DNA from: Hymenobacter canadensis
Lineage (GTDB): Bacteria; Bacteroidota; Bacteroidia; Cytophagales; Hymenobacteraceae
Direction of reading: 5' to 3'
Length of the DNA stretch: 64,000 bases
NCBI RefSeq assembly: GCF_027359925.1
Contig: NZ_CP114767.1
Coordinates: 682,001-746,000, forward strand
Shown here: positions 15,995-25,204 of the stretch, piece after piece
Numbering within the stretch: the first letter of the stretch is position 1
Layout of the letters: the number at the start of each line of letters is the position of its first letter
Program-made: the position numbers and the translations under genes
The notes under the pieces: model-generated
Told to the model about the DNA's origin: nothing
Databases searched by the model: none
The model's input: the letters and a program-made list of their open reading frames with translations, nothing else

Positions 15995-18574
15995 ATGAAA
16001 AAATCTTTCCTCCTCCTGGTTCTCACCAGTGCCGGCCACTTGGTGTGGGCACAAATGCCGCAGGGCGCTCCGGCGGGTAGCCGTCCTGCCGGTGCCGGCC
16101 GTCCGGCCTCAGCCGGCCAGCCAGCGGGCCAGCCCGGTGCTCCGGCCGCGCAGGGCACTGGCCGCGTGACGGGTACCGTGACGGATGCCGCCACCAAGCA
16201 GGCTGTGCCTTACGCCACGGTGGTGCTGCTCAACCCGGCCGGTAAGGCTGTGGATGGCGCCTCGGCCGACGACAACGGTAAGTTCTCGATTCCGCGCGTG
16301 GCGGCGGGCACCTACACCGTGCAGATCAGCTTCATCGGCTACAAGAACGTGGAGCGCCCCGGCGTGGTGATTACCGAAGACGGCAACACCGTGGCGCTGG
16401 GCGCCATCACGCTGGAATCGGCGGCGCAGAAGCTGGGTGAAGTGGTAGTGGAAGGCCAACGCAGCCTGATTGAGGAAAAGGTGGACCGCACCGTCTACAA
16501 CGCCGAGAAAGACGAAACCACCCGTGGGGGCGACGCCACCGACGTGCTCAAGCGCGTGCCCATGCTCTCCGTGGACCTCGACGGCAACGTGAGTCTGCGC
16601 GGTAGCTCCAACATCCGGGTGCTCATCAACAACCGCCCCAGCACTATCTCGGCCAACAGCATTGCCGACGCGCTGAAGCAGATTCCGGCTGACCAGATCA
16701 AGACCGTGGAGGTGATTACCTCGCCCTCGGCCAAGTACGACGCCGAAGGCTCGGGCGGCATTATCAACATCGTGACCAAGCAGAACAACCTTCAGGGTTT
16801 TACGCTTGATCTGCGCAGCAGCATCGGGTTGCGCAGCTCCGACCTGGGTCTGAACGCCTCGTACCGGGTGGGTAAGATGGGCTTCTCGCTGGGTGGCGGC
16901 GGCCGCGGCCAGTACAACACCCCTGGCAGCTTCCGCAACGTGCAGCGCACCTACGCCCTCACCGATGCACGCCCGCTCACCGGCACCACCACGCAGGAGG
17001 CCGATACACGCCAGCAGAACGTGTTCGGGCGCTACTCGCTGGGCTGGGACTACGACATCAACAAGTACAACTTCCTCTCGGCCTCCGTGCAGCTGGGTTT
17101 GCGCAACGGCAACAACTACCAGGACGGCCTGCTGCGCAATACCGTGCGCCCCGATATCAGCCAGCCCATCATCGACCGCCGCGACGTGCGGGTGCTGGAC
17201 CGCTCCAACACGCTGGATGCCACCCTCAACTACACCCGCACCTTCGAGACGCCGCAGCGTGAGCTGAGCGTGCTGGGCCAGTACAGCCGCAACAACCGCA
17301 CGAACGACTTCAGCAACGACGTGCTGGAGGGCCTGAGCGCCGGCGACCGGCTGCTCAACGAAAACGACAGCTACAACCAGGAAGTAACGCTGCAGGTCGA
17401 TTACCAGACGCCGCTCAGCAAAACCCAGCTGCTGGAATTCGGGGCTAAAGACATCATGCGCAAGGTGAACAGCGACTACCAGTCGCTGCGCAACGGCCAG
17501 ATCGACGAGCAGGTGGGCAACTCCAACGAGTTTACCTACGACCAGAACGTGGCCGCCGCCTACACCTCGTACACGGTCGGCTTCCTGAAGAACTACACGC
17601 TGAAGGCCGGTGCCCGCTACGAGTACACCACCATCAACGCCGACTTCCGTACGGCCGAAGCACCCAACATTCCGTCGTACAGCGTGGTGGTGCCCAGCGT
17701 GAACCTGTCGCGGAAGCTGGCCAGCGGCAACACGCTCAAGGCCGCCTACAACCGCCGGATTCAGCGCCCGTCGCTACAATTCCTCAACCCCAATCGGCAG
17801 GCAGCTAACCCGCTTAACGTGAGCCAGGGCAACCCGCTGTTGGAGCCGGAGAAAACCAACAACTACGAGCTGGGCTACAGCACGTTTATCAAGCAAACCT
17901 CGCTCACGTTCTCGGCTTTCGTGCGCAATACCACTGGCTCCATCCAGCCGGTGCGCGACGTGCAAGGCGACACCATCATCACCAACTACCAGAACATCGG
18001 GCAGGAAAACGCCTACGGTGGCAGCGTTTTTGCCAACGTCAACATCAATAACAAGCTCACCCTGAACGGCGGCACCGACTTCTATTACGCAGTGCTCGAC
18101 AACAACCAGAGCAACAAGTTTTTTGCGGCCAGCAACGAGGGCTTCGTCATCAGCGGCCGCCTAAGCGGCACCTACAACTTCACGAAAGGGTGGGGGCTAC
18201 AGGCGTTCAGCTTCTACCGCGGCCGGCAGGTGCAGCTGCAGGGCTATCAGGGCGGTTTTGGGGTCTATAGCCTCGGAGTGAAGAAAGACTTTGCCGAGAA
18301 AAAAGGCAGCATCGGCTTCGGGGCCGACAACTTCTTCGCGTCCAACATCAAAATCCGCAACGAAATCAGCTCCTACACGCTGGAGCAGAACAGCGAGAAC
18401 ATCCTGCGCCGCTCGGGCTTCCGCGTGAACGTGAGCTACCGCATTGGTAAGCTGAGCATGGCCCAGCCCAAGCGCAAGCGCTCCATCAACAACGACGACC
18501 TGAAAGACGGCGGCGACGGTGGTAACGGAGCCGGGGCCACGCCCGCCCAAGGGGCAAGCGGCGGCCGCCCCTAA
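15995..18574 (+). CDS. TonB-dependent-receptor-like outer-membrane beta-barrel protein
   Basis: About 859 residues. A signal peptide (MKKSFLLLVLTSAGHLVWA) is followed by a Pro/Ala/Gly/Gln-rich linker (about 20-55), a carboxypeptidase-regulatory-like beta-sandwich (about 60-140, VTGTVTDAATKQAVPYATVV), a plug-like domain (about 150-260, with DVLKRVPMLSVDLDGNVSLR and SAKYDAEGSGGIINIVTK) and a large beta-barrel of the outer-membrane beta-barrel family 3 type. The last strand is followed by a charged and Gly/Ala-rich tail (KRKRSINNDDLKDGGDGG), so the protein does not end in the usual aromatic residue. The cargo is unknown. The ATG at 15995 is preferred over 15983 because the signal peptide then starts with MKK. 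Confidence 0.85.
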   Translation: MKKSFLLLVLTSAGHLVWAQMPQGAPAGSRPAGAGRPASAGQPAGQPGAPAAQGTGRVTGTVTDAATKQAVPYATVVLLNPAGKAVDGASADDNGKFSIPRVAAGTYTVQISFIGYKNVERPGVVITEDGNTVALGAITLESAAQKLGEVVVEGQRSLIEEKVDRTVYNAEKDETTRGGDATDVLKRVPMLSVDLDGNVSLRGSSNIRVLINNRPSTISANSIADALKQIPADQIKTVEVITSPSAKYDAEGSGGIINIVTKQNNLQGFTLDLRSSIGLRSSDLGLNASYRVGKMGFSLGGGGRGQYNTPGSFRNVQRTYALTDARPLTGTTTQEADTRQQNVFGRYSLGWDYDINKYNFLSASVQLGLRNGNNYQDGLLRNTVRPDISQPIIDRRDVRVLDRSNTLDATLNYTRTFETPQRELSVLGQYSRNNRTNDFSNDVLEGLSAGDRLLNENDSYNQEVTLQVDYQTPLSKTQLLEFGAKDIMRKVNSDYQSLRNGQIDEQVGNSNEFTYDQNVAAAYTSYTVGFLKNYTLKAGARYEYTTINADFRTAEAPNIPSYSVVVPSVNLSRKLASGNTLKAAYNRRIQRPSLQFLNPNRQAANPLNVSQGNPLLEPEKTNNYELGYSTFIKQTSLTFSAFVRNTTGSIQPVRDVQGDTIITNYQNIGQENAYGGSVFANVNINNKLTLNGGTDFYYAVLDNNQSNKFFAASNEGFVISGRLSGTYNFTKGWGLQAFSFYRGRQVQLQGYQGGFGVYSLGVKKDFAEKKGSIGFGADNFFASNIKIRNEISSYTLEQNSENILRRSGFRVNVSYRIGKLSMAQPKRKRSINNDDLKDGGDGGNGAGATPAQGASGGRP

Positions 18575-18581
18575 GAACGGT

Positions 18582-18797
18582 GTGGTGCTACGAATCGTCC
18601 GAAGGGCTTCGTAGCACCACTACTTCCGTTGCTCCATCACCGTTGCAGGCGTCTTCGTTCAACGGGTTTGTGGTCCTACGAATTGCCCGAATGGTAATTC
18701 GTAGGACCACTATTTGCTTTGCGCCATCCATTGCAGGCGTCGTCGTTAAATGGGTTTAGTGGTCCTACGAAGCCCTTCGGGCAATTCGTAGGACCAC
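18582..18797. repeat. Three tandem hairpins GTGGTCCTACGAA...TTCGTAGGACCAC
   Basis: Hairpins lie at 18582-18620 (GTGGTGCTACGAA version), 18670-18710 and 18759-18797. The two spacers between them are also related to each other (both contain TTGCAGGCGTC followed by CGTT and GGGTTT), so the array looks like a tandem multiplication of a roughly 90-base unit. Confidence 0.85.
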
Positions 18798-18860
18798 ACC
18801 GTTATTACCGCCTGCGGCCAGCCTTTGTATATTGGTCTGCTTACTTTAGCCTGCTCTCGT

Positions 18861-20981
18861 ATGAAATACCTGCTACTCGCTGTGGCCGGCGCCCTAGCCC
18901 TGACCACGACAGCTTACGCCCAAACTTCGCCATCCATGCCCAAACCTCCCGTTGCGGCTCTCCAGCCCAAAGAACTCAAGTCGCCCTTCGGCACCCGTCT
19001 CGACAACTACTACTGGCTCAATGAGCGCGAAAACCCGGCCGTTATCAGCTACCTGAACGCCGAAAATGCCTACACCGAGCAGCAGATGGCCCCGGTGAAG
19101 GAGCTGGAGGAAAAGCTGTTTCAGGAAATCAAGGGCCGCATCAAGGAGCAGGATGAGTCGGTGCCGTACCGTGACAACGGGTACTACTACTACACCCGCT
19201 TCGAGGCCGGGGCCGAGTACCCGATTTACTGCCGCAAAAAGGGCAGCCTGGGCGCAAAGGAGGAAATTCTGCTCAATGCCAACGACCTAGGCAAGGGCAA
19301 GGACTACTACCAGATCGGCGGCTTCGAGGTGAGCGACGACAACCAGGTGCTGGCCTACTCCGAGGACGTGGTGAGCCGCCGCCTCTACACCCTGCGCTTC
19401 CGCAACCTGCAAACCGGCCAGCTCTACCCCGAGCAGATTCCGAACACCAGCGGCAACGCCGTGTGGGCCACCGACAACAAAACCGTCTTCTACACCCGCA
19501 AGGACCCCACCACGCTGCTGGACTACCAGCTCTACCGCCACACCCTGGGCACCGACCCCGCCAAGGACCAGCTGGTGTACGAGGAGAAGGACAATACCTT
19601 CCACATCGGGGTGCACCGCTCCAAGTCGCGGCAATACGTGTTCCTGACCATCGGCAGCACCATGTCGTCGGAGGTGCGGTACCTGGAGGCTGGCAAACCC
19701 ACGGCGGCGCTGCAGGTATTCCTGCCCCGCGAGGCCGACCATCTGTACGAGGTGGAGCACTTCGGCCAGGACTTTTACGTGCTGTCCAACGCCGGCGCGC
19801 CCAACTTCCGCCTGCTGAAAACGCCGGTGAAGAACACCGCCAAAACGGCCTGGCAGGAGGTCATTGCCCACCGTCCCGACGTGTTCCTGGAAAACATGGA
19901 GCTGTTCAAGGACTATCTGGTGCTGGGCGAGCGGAAGGAAGGCCTGCTGCAGCTGCGCGTGATTCGGTGGAAGGACAAGCAGGAGCACTACCTCAACTTC
20001 GGCGAGCCCACCTACACGGCTGCCATCAGCATCAACCCTGAGTTTGATACGCCGGTGCTGCGCTACGGCTACTCCTCGCTCACCACGCCCGGCTCCACCT
20101 TCGACTACGACATGAACGCCCGCAGCAAGAAGCTGCTGAAAGAGCAAACCGTACTCGGGAGCTTCAAAAAGGAGGACTACGTGACCGAGCGGGTGTACGC
20201 CACCGCCACCGACGGCACCAAAATTCCGATGTCCATCGTCTACAAGAAGGGCTTTAAGAAGGACGGCTCGGCCCCGCTGCTGCAGTACGCCTACGGCTCC
20301 TACGGCTACTCCATGGACGCCACCTTCAGCTCTGCCCGCCTGAGTTTGCTGGATCGGGGCTTCGCCTACGTGATTTGCCACATTCGCGGCGGCCAGGAAA
20401 TGGGCCGGCAGTGGTACGAGAACGGCAAGAAGCTCAGGAAGAAAAACACCTTCACCGACTTCACCGACTGCTCCAAATTCCTCATCGACCAGAAGTTCAC
20501 CTCCGCCGATAAGCTGTTTGCTATGGGCGGCTCGGCCGGCGGCCTGCTGATGGGCGCCGTCGTGAACAACCACCCCGAGTACTACAAGGGCGTGGTGGCG
20601 GCCGTGCCTTTCGTGGACGTGGTGACCACCATGCTCGACGAAAGCATTCCGCTGACCACCGGCGAATACGACGAGTGGGGCAACCCCAACCAGAAGGAGT
20701 TCTACGACTACATGCTCTCCTACTCGCCCTACGACCAGGTGAAAGCCCAAGCCTACCCCAACATGCTCGTGACCACCGGCCTGCACGACTCGCAGGTGCA
20801 ATACTTCGAGCCGGCCAAGTGGGTGGCCAAGCTGCGCACCGTGAAAACCGACCAGAACCTGCTGCTGCTGCACACTGACATGTCCGCCGGCCACGGCGGC
20901 GCCTCCGGCCGCTTCAAATCCATCCACGACACGGCCCGGCAGTTTGCCTTTATGCTGCTGCTGCTCGGCGTGAAGGTGTAG
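18861..20981 (+). CDS. Prolyl oligopeptidase family serine peptidase (S9A)
   Basis: The 706-residue protein has a signal peptide (MKYLLLAVAGALALTTTAYA), an N-terminal seven-bladed beta-propeller region and a C-terminal alpha/beta-hydrolase domain. The catalytic triad is visible: Ser558 in GGSAGGLLMG, Asp643 in TGLHDSQV and His678 in SAGHGGASGR. Enzymes of this family cut short peptides after proline in the periplasm or outside the cell. The KSPFGTRLDNYYWLNERENP segment is typical for the bacterial branch also called protease II or oligopeptidase B-like. It stands alone; an array of hairpins lies before it and a repeat plus terminator after it. Confidence 0.92.
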   Translation: MKYLLLAVAGALALTTTAYAQTSPSMPKPPVAALQPKELKSPFGTRLDNYYWLNERENPAVISYLNAENAYTEQQMAPVKELEEKLFQEIKGRIKEQDESVPYRDNGYYYYTRFEAGAEYPIYCRKKGSLGAKEEILLNANDLGKGKDYYQIGGFEVSDDNQVLAYSEDVVSRRLYTLRFRNLQTGQLYPEQIPNTSGNAVWATDNKTVFYTRKDPTTLLDYQLYRHTLGTDPAKDQLVYEEKDNTFHIGVHRSKSRQYVFLTIGSTMSSEVRYLEAGKPTAALQVFLPREADHLYEVEHFGQDFYVLSNAGAPNFRLLKTPVKNTAKTAWQEVIAHRPDVFLENMELFKDYLVLGERKEGLLQLRVIRWKDKQEHYLNFGEPTYTAAISINPEFDTPVLRYGYSSLTTPGSTFDYDMNARSKKLLKEQTVLGSFKKEDYVTERVYATATDGTKIPMSIVYKKGFKKDGSAPLLQYAYGSYGYSMDATFSSARLSLLDRGFAYVICHIRGGQEMGRQWYENGKKLRKKNTFTDFTDCSKFLIDQKFTSADKLFAMGGSAGGLLMGAVVNNHPEYYKGVVAAVPFVDVVTTMLDESIPLTTGEYDEWGNPNQKEFYDYMLSYSPYDQVKAQAYPNMLVTTGLHDSQVQYFEPAKWVAKLRTVKTDQNLLLLHTDMSAGHGGASGRFKSIHDTARQFAFMLLLLGVKV

Positions 20982-20987
20982 ACCCAA

Positions 20988-21098
20988 GTACCGCGAAATT
21001 CCATTTCGCGACGAGCGGAGCAAGTATCCGGCCTCGCGCCAGTTTCCCTACCGCCTAGGAACTCGCTTCGCTCGTCGCGAAATGGAATTTCGCGGTAC
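20988..21098. repeat. Inverted repeat with palindromic 30-base arms
   Basis: Perfect 30-base arms (20988-21017 and 21069-21098). Each arm contains its own palindrome CGCGAAATTCCATTTCGCG, so two small hairpins or one long one can form. Confidence 0.85.
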
Positions 21099-21102
21099 AA
21101 CC

Positions 21103-21140
21103 GAAAAGCCCCGCTGTGCAGCTGCACGGCGGGGCTTTTC
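21103..21140. terminator. Bidirectional terminator
   Basis: GAAAAGCCCCGC (21103-21114) pairs with 21129-21140; the loop holds GTGCAGCTGCAC, itself a palindrome. It separates the convergent peptidase and small coiled-coil genes. Confidence 0.8.
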
Positions 21141-21157
21141 AGTGGAATCCAGGACGC

Positions 21158-21364
21158 TTAGCGCACTTTCAGGCTGTCGGGCACGGTGGCGCCGCGGTTG
21201 GCGGCCGTGAGCTGGTTTTGGAGCTGGAAGTTCACCTGCTCGCAGTCGGTGAAGCGCTGCTCGGCGCGCTTGAGGGCTTCCTCGGTCTTGCTGAGGGTCT
21301 GGTAGAGGTAGGCAATCAAGGCCAGGGACAGTACCAGCGCGGCAATGGTCAATACTTTGTTCAT
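21158..21364 (-). CDS. Small membrane-anchored coiled-coil protein
   Basis: A 68-residue protein with one N-terminal membrane helix (about 3-22, VLTIAALVLSLALIAYLYQ) and a charged helix with heptad-like pattern (about 24-55, LSKTEEALKRAEQRFTDCEQ). It carries a single Cys at about 41. No family is recognised. It resembles short anchored helper proteins of unknown role, and its position just downstream of the E2 gene on the same strand, with a hairpin repeat between, gives no clear hint. The frame is supported by a proper terminator directly downstream. Confidence 0.6.
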   Translation of the reverse strand: MNKVLTIAALVLSLALIAYLYQTLSKTEEALKRAEQRFTDCEQVNFQLQNQLTAANRGATVPDSLKVR

Positions 21365-21394
21365 GGATTGAATGGGTGAATTGAGTAATTGTTA

Positions 21395-21462
21395 AATGGC
21401 TGGTTATGCTACCACGTTGGTAGAACAACCAGCCATTCAGCAATGCAGCCATTAAGCCATTA
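21395..21462. repeat. Inverted repeat AATGGCTGGTT family
   Basis: AATGGCTGGTT (21395-21405) pairs with 21426-21436, with CTACCA/TGGTAG inside. Further AATGGCT words follow on the minus strand up to the E2 stop codon, which reads TAATGGCTTAATGGCTG. Confidence 0.7.
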
Positions 21463-22872
21463 AATAGCCGTGTTCGGGTCGAACTGCTCGAGGTAGTCGG
21501 CCACTTTGCGCACGAACATGCCGCCGAGCGAACCGTCTACCACACGGTGGTCGTAGCTGTGGCTCAGGAACATGAAGTGGCGCACGCCGATCAAATCACC
21601 CTGTGGGGTTTCGATGACGGCCGGCTTCTTCTTGATGGCACCAACGGCCATGATGGCCACCTGCGGCTGCATGATGATGGGCGTGCCCATCACGTTGCCG
21701 AACGAGCCCACGTTGGACACGGTGTAGGTACCACCTTCCAGATCCTCGGGCTTGAGCTTGTTGGTGCGGGCGCGGTTGGCCAGGTCGTTGAGCTTCTTGC
21801 TCAGGCCGTTCAGGTTCAGCTGGTCGGCATTGTGGATGACAGGCACAATGAGGTTGCCGGACGGCAGCGCCACAGCCACGCCGATGTTGATGTCGCGCTT
21901 TTTGATGATGTAGTCGCCGTCGATGGAGACGTTGATCATCGGGAAGTCCTGGATGGCGCGGGCAATGGCCTGGATGAAGATGGGCGTGAAGGTAAGGTTT
22001 TCGCCTTCGCGTTTCTTGTAAGCGTCCTTGTTCTTGTTGCGCCAGTTCACGATGTCCGTCACGTCGGCTTCCACGAAGGAAGTAACGTGGGGCGAAATCC
22101 GCTTGCTGTCCACCATGCGCTGGGCAATCATCTTGCGCATGCGGTCCATTTCCAGCAGCTCCTGCCCACCGCTGATGGACGGTACGGCCTTGGCGGTGGG
22201 TTGCTGGGCTGGTGGGGTGGTGGGTTTTGCTTCGGCAGCCGGAGCAGCCGCCTGGGCTGGTGCAGCTGCGACGGCCGGAGCCACGCTTGGGGCTTGGGGC
22301 TTGGGGCTTGAAGCTTCGCCACTCAGCGGCTTCTTACCGCCGGCTACGTAGTCGAGAATGTCTTTTTTGGTGACGCGGCCTTCGCTGCCGGTGCCGGGCA
22401 GGTACTCCAGGTCAGCCATCGAAATGCCTTCCTCGCGGGCGATGCTCAGCACCAGCGGCGAGTAGAAGCGGCCGGTCTGGGGCTGGGCGGCCGTTACGGC
22501 TTGGGCCGGGTTGGCCTGCGGGTCGCCGGCTTCGGGCAGGTACGGCACGGCGGGCTTTTCGGCAGCACCGTTGTCGGATGGAGCAGCGGCGGGCGTGGCG
22601 GCGGGGGCAGCGGAAGCGCCGGCGCTGGCGGCGTCGGTTTCCACAATAGCAATGGGCGCGCCCACAGCTACTACCTGGCCTTCCTGCACCAGAATTTCCT
22701 GCAGCACCCCGGCGTGGATGGCCGGTACTTCGGTATCTACTTTGTCGGTGGCCACTTCGAGCACCGATTCGTCCTGCTCAATGGTGTCGCCGACTTGTTT
22801 GAGCCACTTCAGGACGGTGCCTTCCATGATGGATTCGCCCATCTTGGGCATCGTCATTTCCACTCGTGCCAT
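21460..22872 (-). CDS. 2-oxo acid dehydrogenase E2 component (dihydrolipoamide acyltransferase)
   Basis: This 470-residue protein is the core acyltransferase of a 2-oxo acid dehydrogenase complex. It has one lipoyl domain (about 1-80) with the lipoylated Lys44 in VATDKVDTEVP, an Ala/Pro linker, a peripheral subunit-binding domain (about 135-172, SPLVLSIAREEGISMADLEY), a second long linker with AAPAQAAAPAAEAKP-type sequence, and the catalytic domain ending in SHSYDHRVVDG with His442 and Asp446. Sequence style fits the branched-chain or general 2-oxo acid type rather than SucB, but the substrate cannot be fixed without the E1 gene, which is not in the window. A perfect -7 box lies upstream. Confidence 0.9.
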   Translation of the reverse strand: MARVEMTMPKMGESIMEGTVLKWLKQVGDTIEQDESVLEVATDKVDTEVPAIHAGVLQEILVQEGQVVAVGAPIAIVETDAASAGASAAPAATPAAAPSDNGAAEKPAVPYLPEAGDPQANPAQAVTAAQPQTGRFYSPLVLSIAREEGISMADLEYLPGTGSEGRVTKKDILDYVAGGKKPLSGEASSPKPQAPSVAPAVAAAPAQAAAPAAEAKPTTPPAQQPTAKAVPSISGGQELLEMDRMRKMIAQRMVDSKRISPHVTSFVEADVTDIVNWRNKNKDAYKKREGENLTFTPIFIQAIARAIQDFPMINVSIDGDYIIKKRDINIGVAVALPSGNLIVPVIHNADQLNLNGLSKKLNDLANRARTNKLKPEDLEGGTYTVSNVGSFGNVMGTPIIMQPQVAIMAVGAIKKKPAVIETPQGDLIGVRHFMFLSHSYDHRVVDGSLGGMFVRKVADYLEQFDPNTAI

Positions 22873-22918
22873 GCGCTTGGGGTAGGGGTTGAGGTATTGG
22901 GTGGGGAGGTTGAGGCCT

Positions 22919-22926
22919 CAAAGGTA
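22919..22926 (-). promoter_or_regulatory. -7 promoter box TACCTTTG of the E2 gene
   Basis: Exact TAnnTTTG on the minus strand, 46 bases before the ATG at 22872. Confidence 0.6.
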
Positions 22927-22974
22927 GCCGAAAACCGGCAAGGCCCATACGCCGCTGGGCGGGCCCGGGCATAC

Positions 22975-24231
22975 TTATTCGGTGGCGGGCAGGTTTTGGC
23001 GCAGCAGGTTCAGGGCCATGGTCACGGTATACTCCACATTGAGCTGCCGGCCCCGGTTGAAGGTGAACTTGCGGCTGACCGTGCCGCGCGCATCGGCATA
23101 CGCAATGCAGATGGTGCCCACCGGCTTGTCGGGCGTGCCGCCGTCGGGGCCGGCAATTCCGCTGGTGGCCAGCGCCACATCGGTACCAAGGCGGATGCGG
23201 GCGCCTTCAGCCATTTCGCGCACGGTTTCCTCGCTCACGGCCCCGAAGGCCGCCAGCGTGGCGGGCAGCACGCCCAGCTCCCGCGTTTTGATGTCGTTGT
23301 GGTAGGCCACGATGCTGCCCCGGAAGTAGGCCGAGCTGCCGGGAATACTCGTGATTTTGTGGGCCAGCAGGCCGCCCGTGCAGCTTTCGGCGGTGCCCAG
23401 CGTGAGGCCCCGCGCCAGCAGCAGCTGCCCCACGGCTTCCTCCAGCTTGATTTCGCCTTCGGCAAACAGATGCTCGCCGAGGCGGGTGCGCAGTTCGGGC
23501 AGCAGGGCTTCCATGCGCTGGCGCAGGTGGGGCTGGCCGTCGTCGGAGCCGGTGAGGCGCAGGCGCACGCCGCCCAGGTAGGGCAGGTAGGCCAGCTTGA
23601 AGTTGGCGGGCAGCGCGGCTTCCCAGTCGGCAATCTGCTCGGCCAGAAACGACTCGCCCAGGCCCACCGTCTGCACCACAATATGCTCGATGGGCTTCAC
23701 TTGGAACCGCTGTTGCAGGCGCGGCAGCACGCCTTCGGTCATCAGGTACTTCATTTCGTGGGGCACGCCGGGCATGCTCACGAACACGGTGCCCTGGTCC
23801 TCGAACCACATGCCGGGCGCGGTGCCGACGGCATTGAACACCACTTCGCAGTTGGCCGGCACTAGCGCCTGCTGGCGGTTCACGTCCAGCATCGGCCGCT
23901 TGAAGCGCCGGAAAATATCTTCCACGTGGGCCAGGGTAGGCTCGTGCAGCACCAGCTCGCTGCCGAAGTAGCGGGCCAGCACGTGCTTGGTGAGGTCGTC
24001 TTTGGTGGGGCCGAGGCCGCCGGTGATGAGCACTACCTGGGCGCGCTGCCGGGCCTGGTCGAGCGCGGCCACGATTTCGTCGGCGCGGTCGGAGACGCTG
24101 GAAATCTGCCGCACCCGCAGCCCGATTTTGGCGAGCTCCTGGCCCATAAAGGCCGAATTGGTGTCGATGACCTGTCCGTAGAGCAGTTCGTCGCCAATGG
24201 TCATGATTTCAACGTCTGGAAGCTGGGGCAT
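22975..24231 (-). CDS. cinA: CinA family protein (nicotinamide-nucleotide amidase / competence-damage protein)
   Basis: The 418-residue product has both parts of full-length CinA: an N-terminal MoCF-like (COG1058) domain (about 1-170, EIMTIGDELLYGQVIDTNSAF and VLITGGLGPTKDDLTK) and a C-terminal amidohydrolase domain (about 255-415, TLGTAESCTGGLLAHKITSIPGSS split, and SGIAGPDGGTPDKPVGTI). Such proteins hydrolyse ADP-ribose and deamidate NMN in pyridine-nucleotide recycling. The E2 gene starts about 100 bp downstream behind its own promoter box, so the two are at most loosely linked. Start and length agree with the family. Confidence 0.93.
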   Translation of the reverse strand: MPQLPDVEIMTIGDELLYGQVIDTNSAFMGQELAKIGLRVRQISSVSDRADEIVAALDQARQRAQVVLITGGLGPTKDDLTKHVLARYFGSELVLHEPTLAHVEDIFRRFKRPMLDVNRQQALVPANCEVVFNAVGTAPGMWFEDQGTVFVSMPGVPHEMKYLMTEGVLPRLQQRFQVKPIEHIVVQTVGLGESFLAEQIADWEAALPANFKLAYLPYLGGVRLRLTGSDDGQPHLRQRMEALLPELRTRLGEHLFAEGEIKLEEAVGQLLLARGLTLGTAESCTGGLLAHKITSIPGSSAYFRGSIVAYHNDIKTRELGVLPATLAAFGAVSEETVREMAEGARIRLGTDVALATSGIAGPDGGTPDKPVGTICIAYADARGTVSRKFTFNRGRQLNVEYTVTMALNLLRQNLPATE

Positions 24232-24332
24232 AGGGGGCTTAGTTAGGATGAACGGGGGATTTCACGCAATTTGGCGTTCCCGACGCGTAAGACCGCCACA
24301 CCGGCCGTCTGGTTTTCGTCGATTCAGGTAAT

Positions 24333-25157
24333 ATGACCGTTTTCCGTACGCTCGCCGTGGCTTGCACGTTGGCGCTGCTGGCGCCTGCCGCCGCTCAGGC
24401 GCAAACCACCAAGACCACCACCGCCAAGAAAACCACGACCACCAAAAAGACCACCCCGGTCAAGAAAACGACCCCCGTCAAGAAAACCACGACCACCACA
24501 ACCACCGCCAAAGCGGCCGTGACGAAAGTGGTAGCGCCCGTAGTGGTGCCGCTGACGGCCGATGAGGCCACCGGTGGCCTCCGCGAAGCCCTGACGCAGG
24601 CCGTTGGCAAAGCCGTGGCCCAGGCCGGCGAAACCGACGGCTTCAACGCCAACGCCGATATCCGGATTCCGTTTCCGCCCGAAGCTGAGCTGGTGGCCGC
24701 TACGCTGCGCAAGCTGCGGGCCGGCGCGCTGGTTGATAACTTCGAAGTGGCCCTGAACCGTGCTGCGGAAACGGCTGCCACCCAGGCCAAGCCTATTTTC
24801 CTGAATGCCGTGCAGAACCTGAGTCTGCAGGATGCTCTCACGCTGGCCACGAGCAAGGAAAGCGACGCTGCTACCACGTTGCTCTACGAAAAAACTGCCA
24901 CTGATCTGCGCACGGCCTTCCAGCCTACGGTGCAGCAGTCGCTGGAGCAGACCGGCGCCATCAAGCTCTACGCCGAAATGGTGGGCCGCTACAACAAAAT
25001 TCCGCTCGTGACTCCGCTCAACCCGCAACTGGTGCCCTACGCCACCGAGAAAACCGTGGACGGCCTATTTGCGCTGATGGCCGTCGAGGAAGGCCGCATC
25101 CGGGCCAATCCCGCGGCCCAGGGCAGCGCGCTGCTTAAGCGCGTGTTTGGTAAGTAG
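24333..25157 (+). CDS. DUF4197 domain protein with Lys/Thr repeat (paralog 1)
   Basis: A 274-residue exported protein: signal peptide (about 1-24, ending AAQAQ), a low-complexity Lys/Thr segment (about 25-55, KKTTPVKKTTPVKKTTTT) and a DUF4197 domain (about 70-274). Domain signatures are GLREALTQAVGKAVAQAGETDGF, the IRIPFPPEAE strand and FALMAVEEGRIRANP near the end, shown here in pieces. DUF4197 proteins are periplasmic and of unknown function. The next gene downstream is a clear paralog, about half identical by eye over the domain, which points to tandem duplication; only this copy has the Lys/Thr segment. Confidence 0.82.
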   Translation: MTVFRTLAVACTLALLAPAAAQAQTTKTTTAKKTTTTKKTTPVKKTTPVKKTTTTTTTAKAAVTKVVAPVVVPLTADEATGGLREALTQAVGKAVAQAGETDGFNANADIRIPFPPEAELVAATLRKLRAGALVDNFEVALNRAAETAATQAKPIFLNAVQNLSLQDALTLATSKESDAATTLLYEKTATDLRTAFQPTVQQSLEQTGAIKLYAEMVGRYNKIPLVTPLNPQLVPYATEKTVDGLFALMAVEEGRIRANPAAQGSALLKRVFGK

Positions 25158-25204
25158 CCCGCTCCGGCAAGATACTTGCCGCATGATATTGGTCCGGTTT
25201 GTGT

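Noticed and set aside
19287..21023. A 578-codon open frame opposite the prolyl oligopeptidase gene
   Set aside because: Antisense shadow of a well-supported gene; the composition is typical of such frames and no motif was seen.
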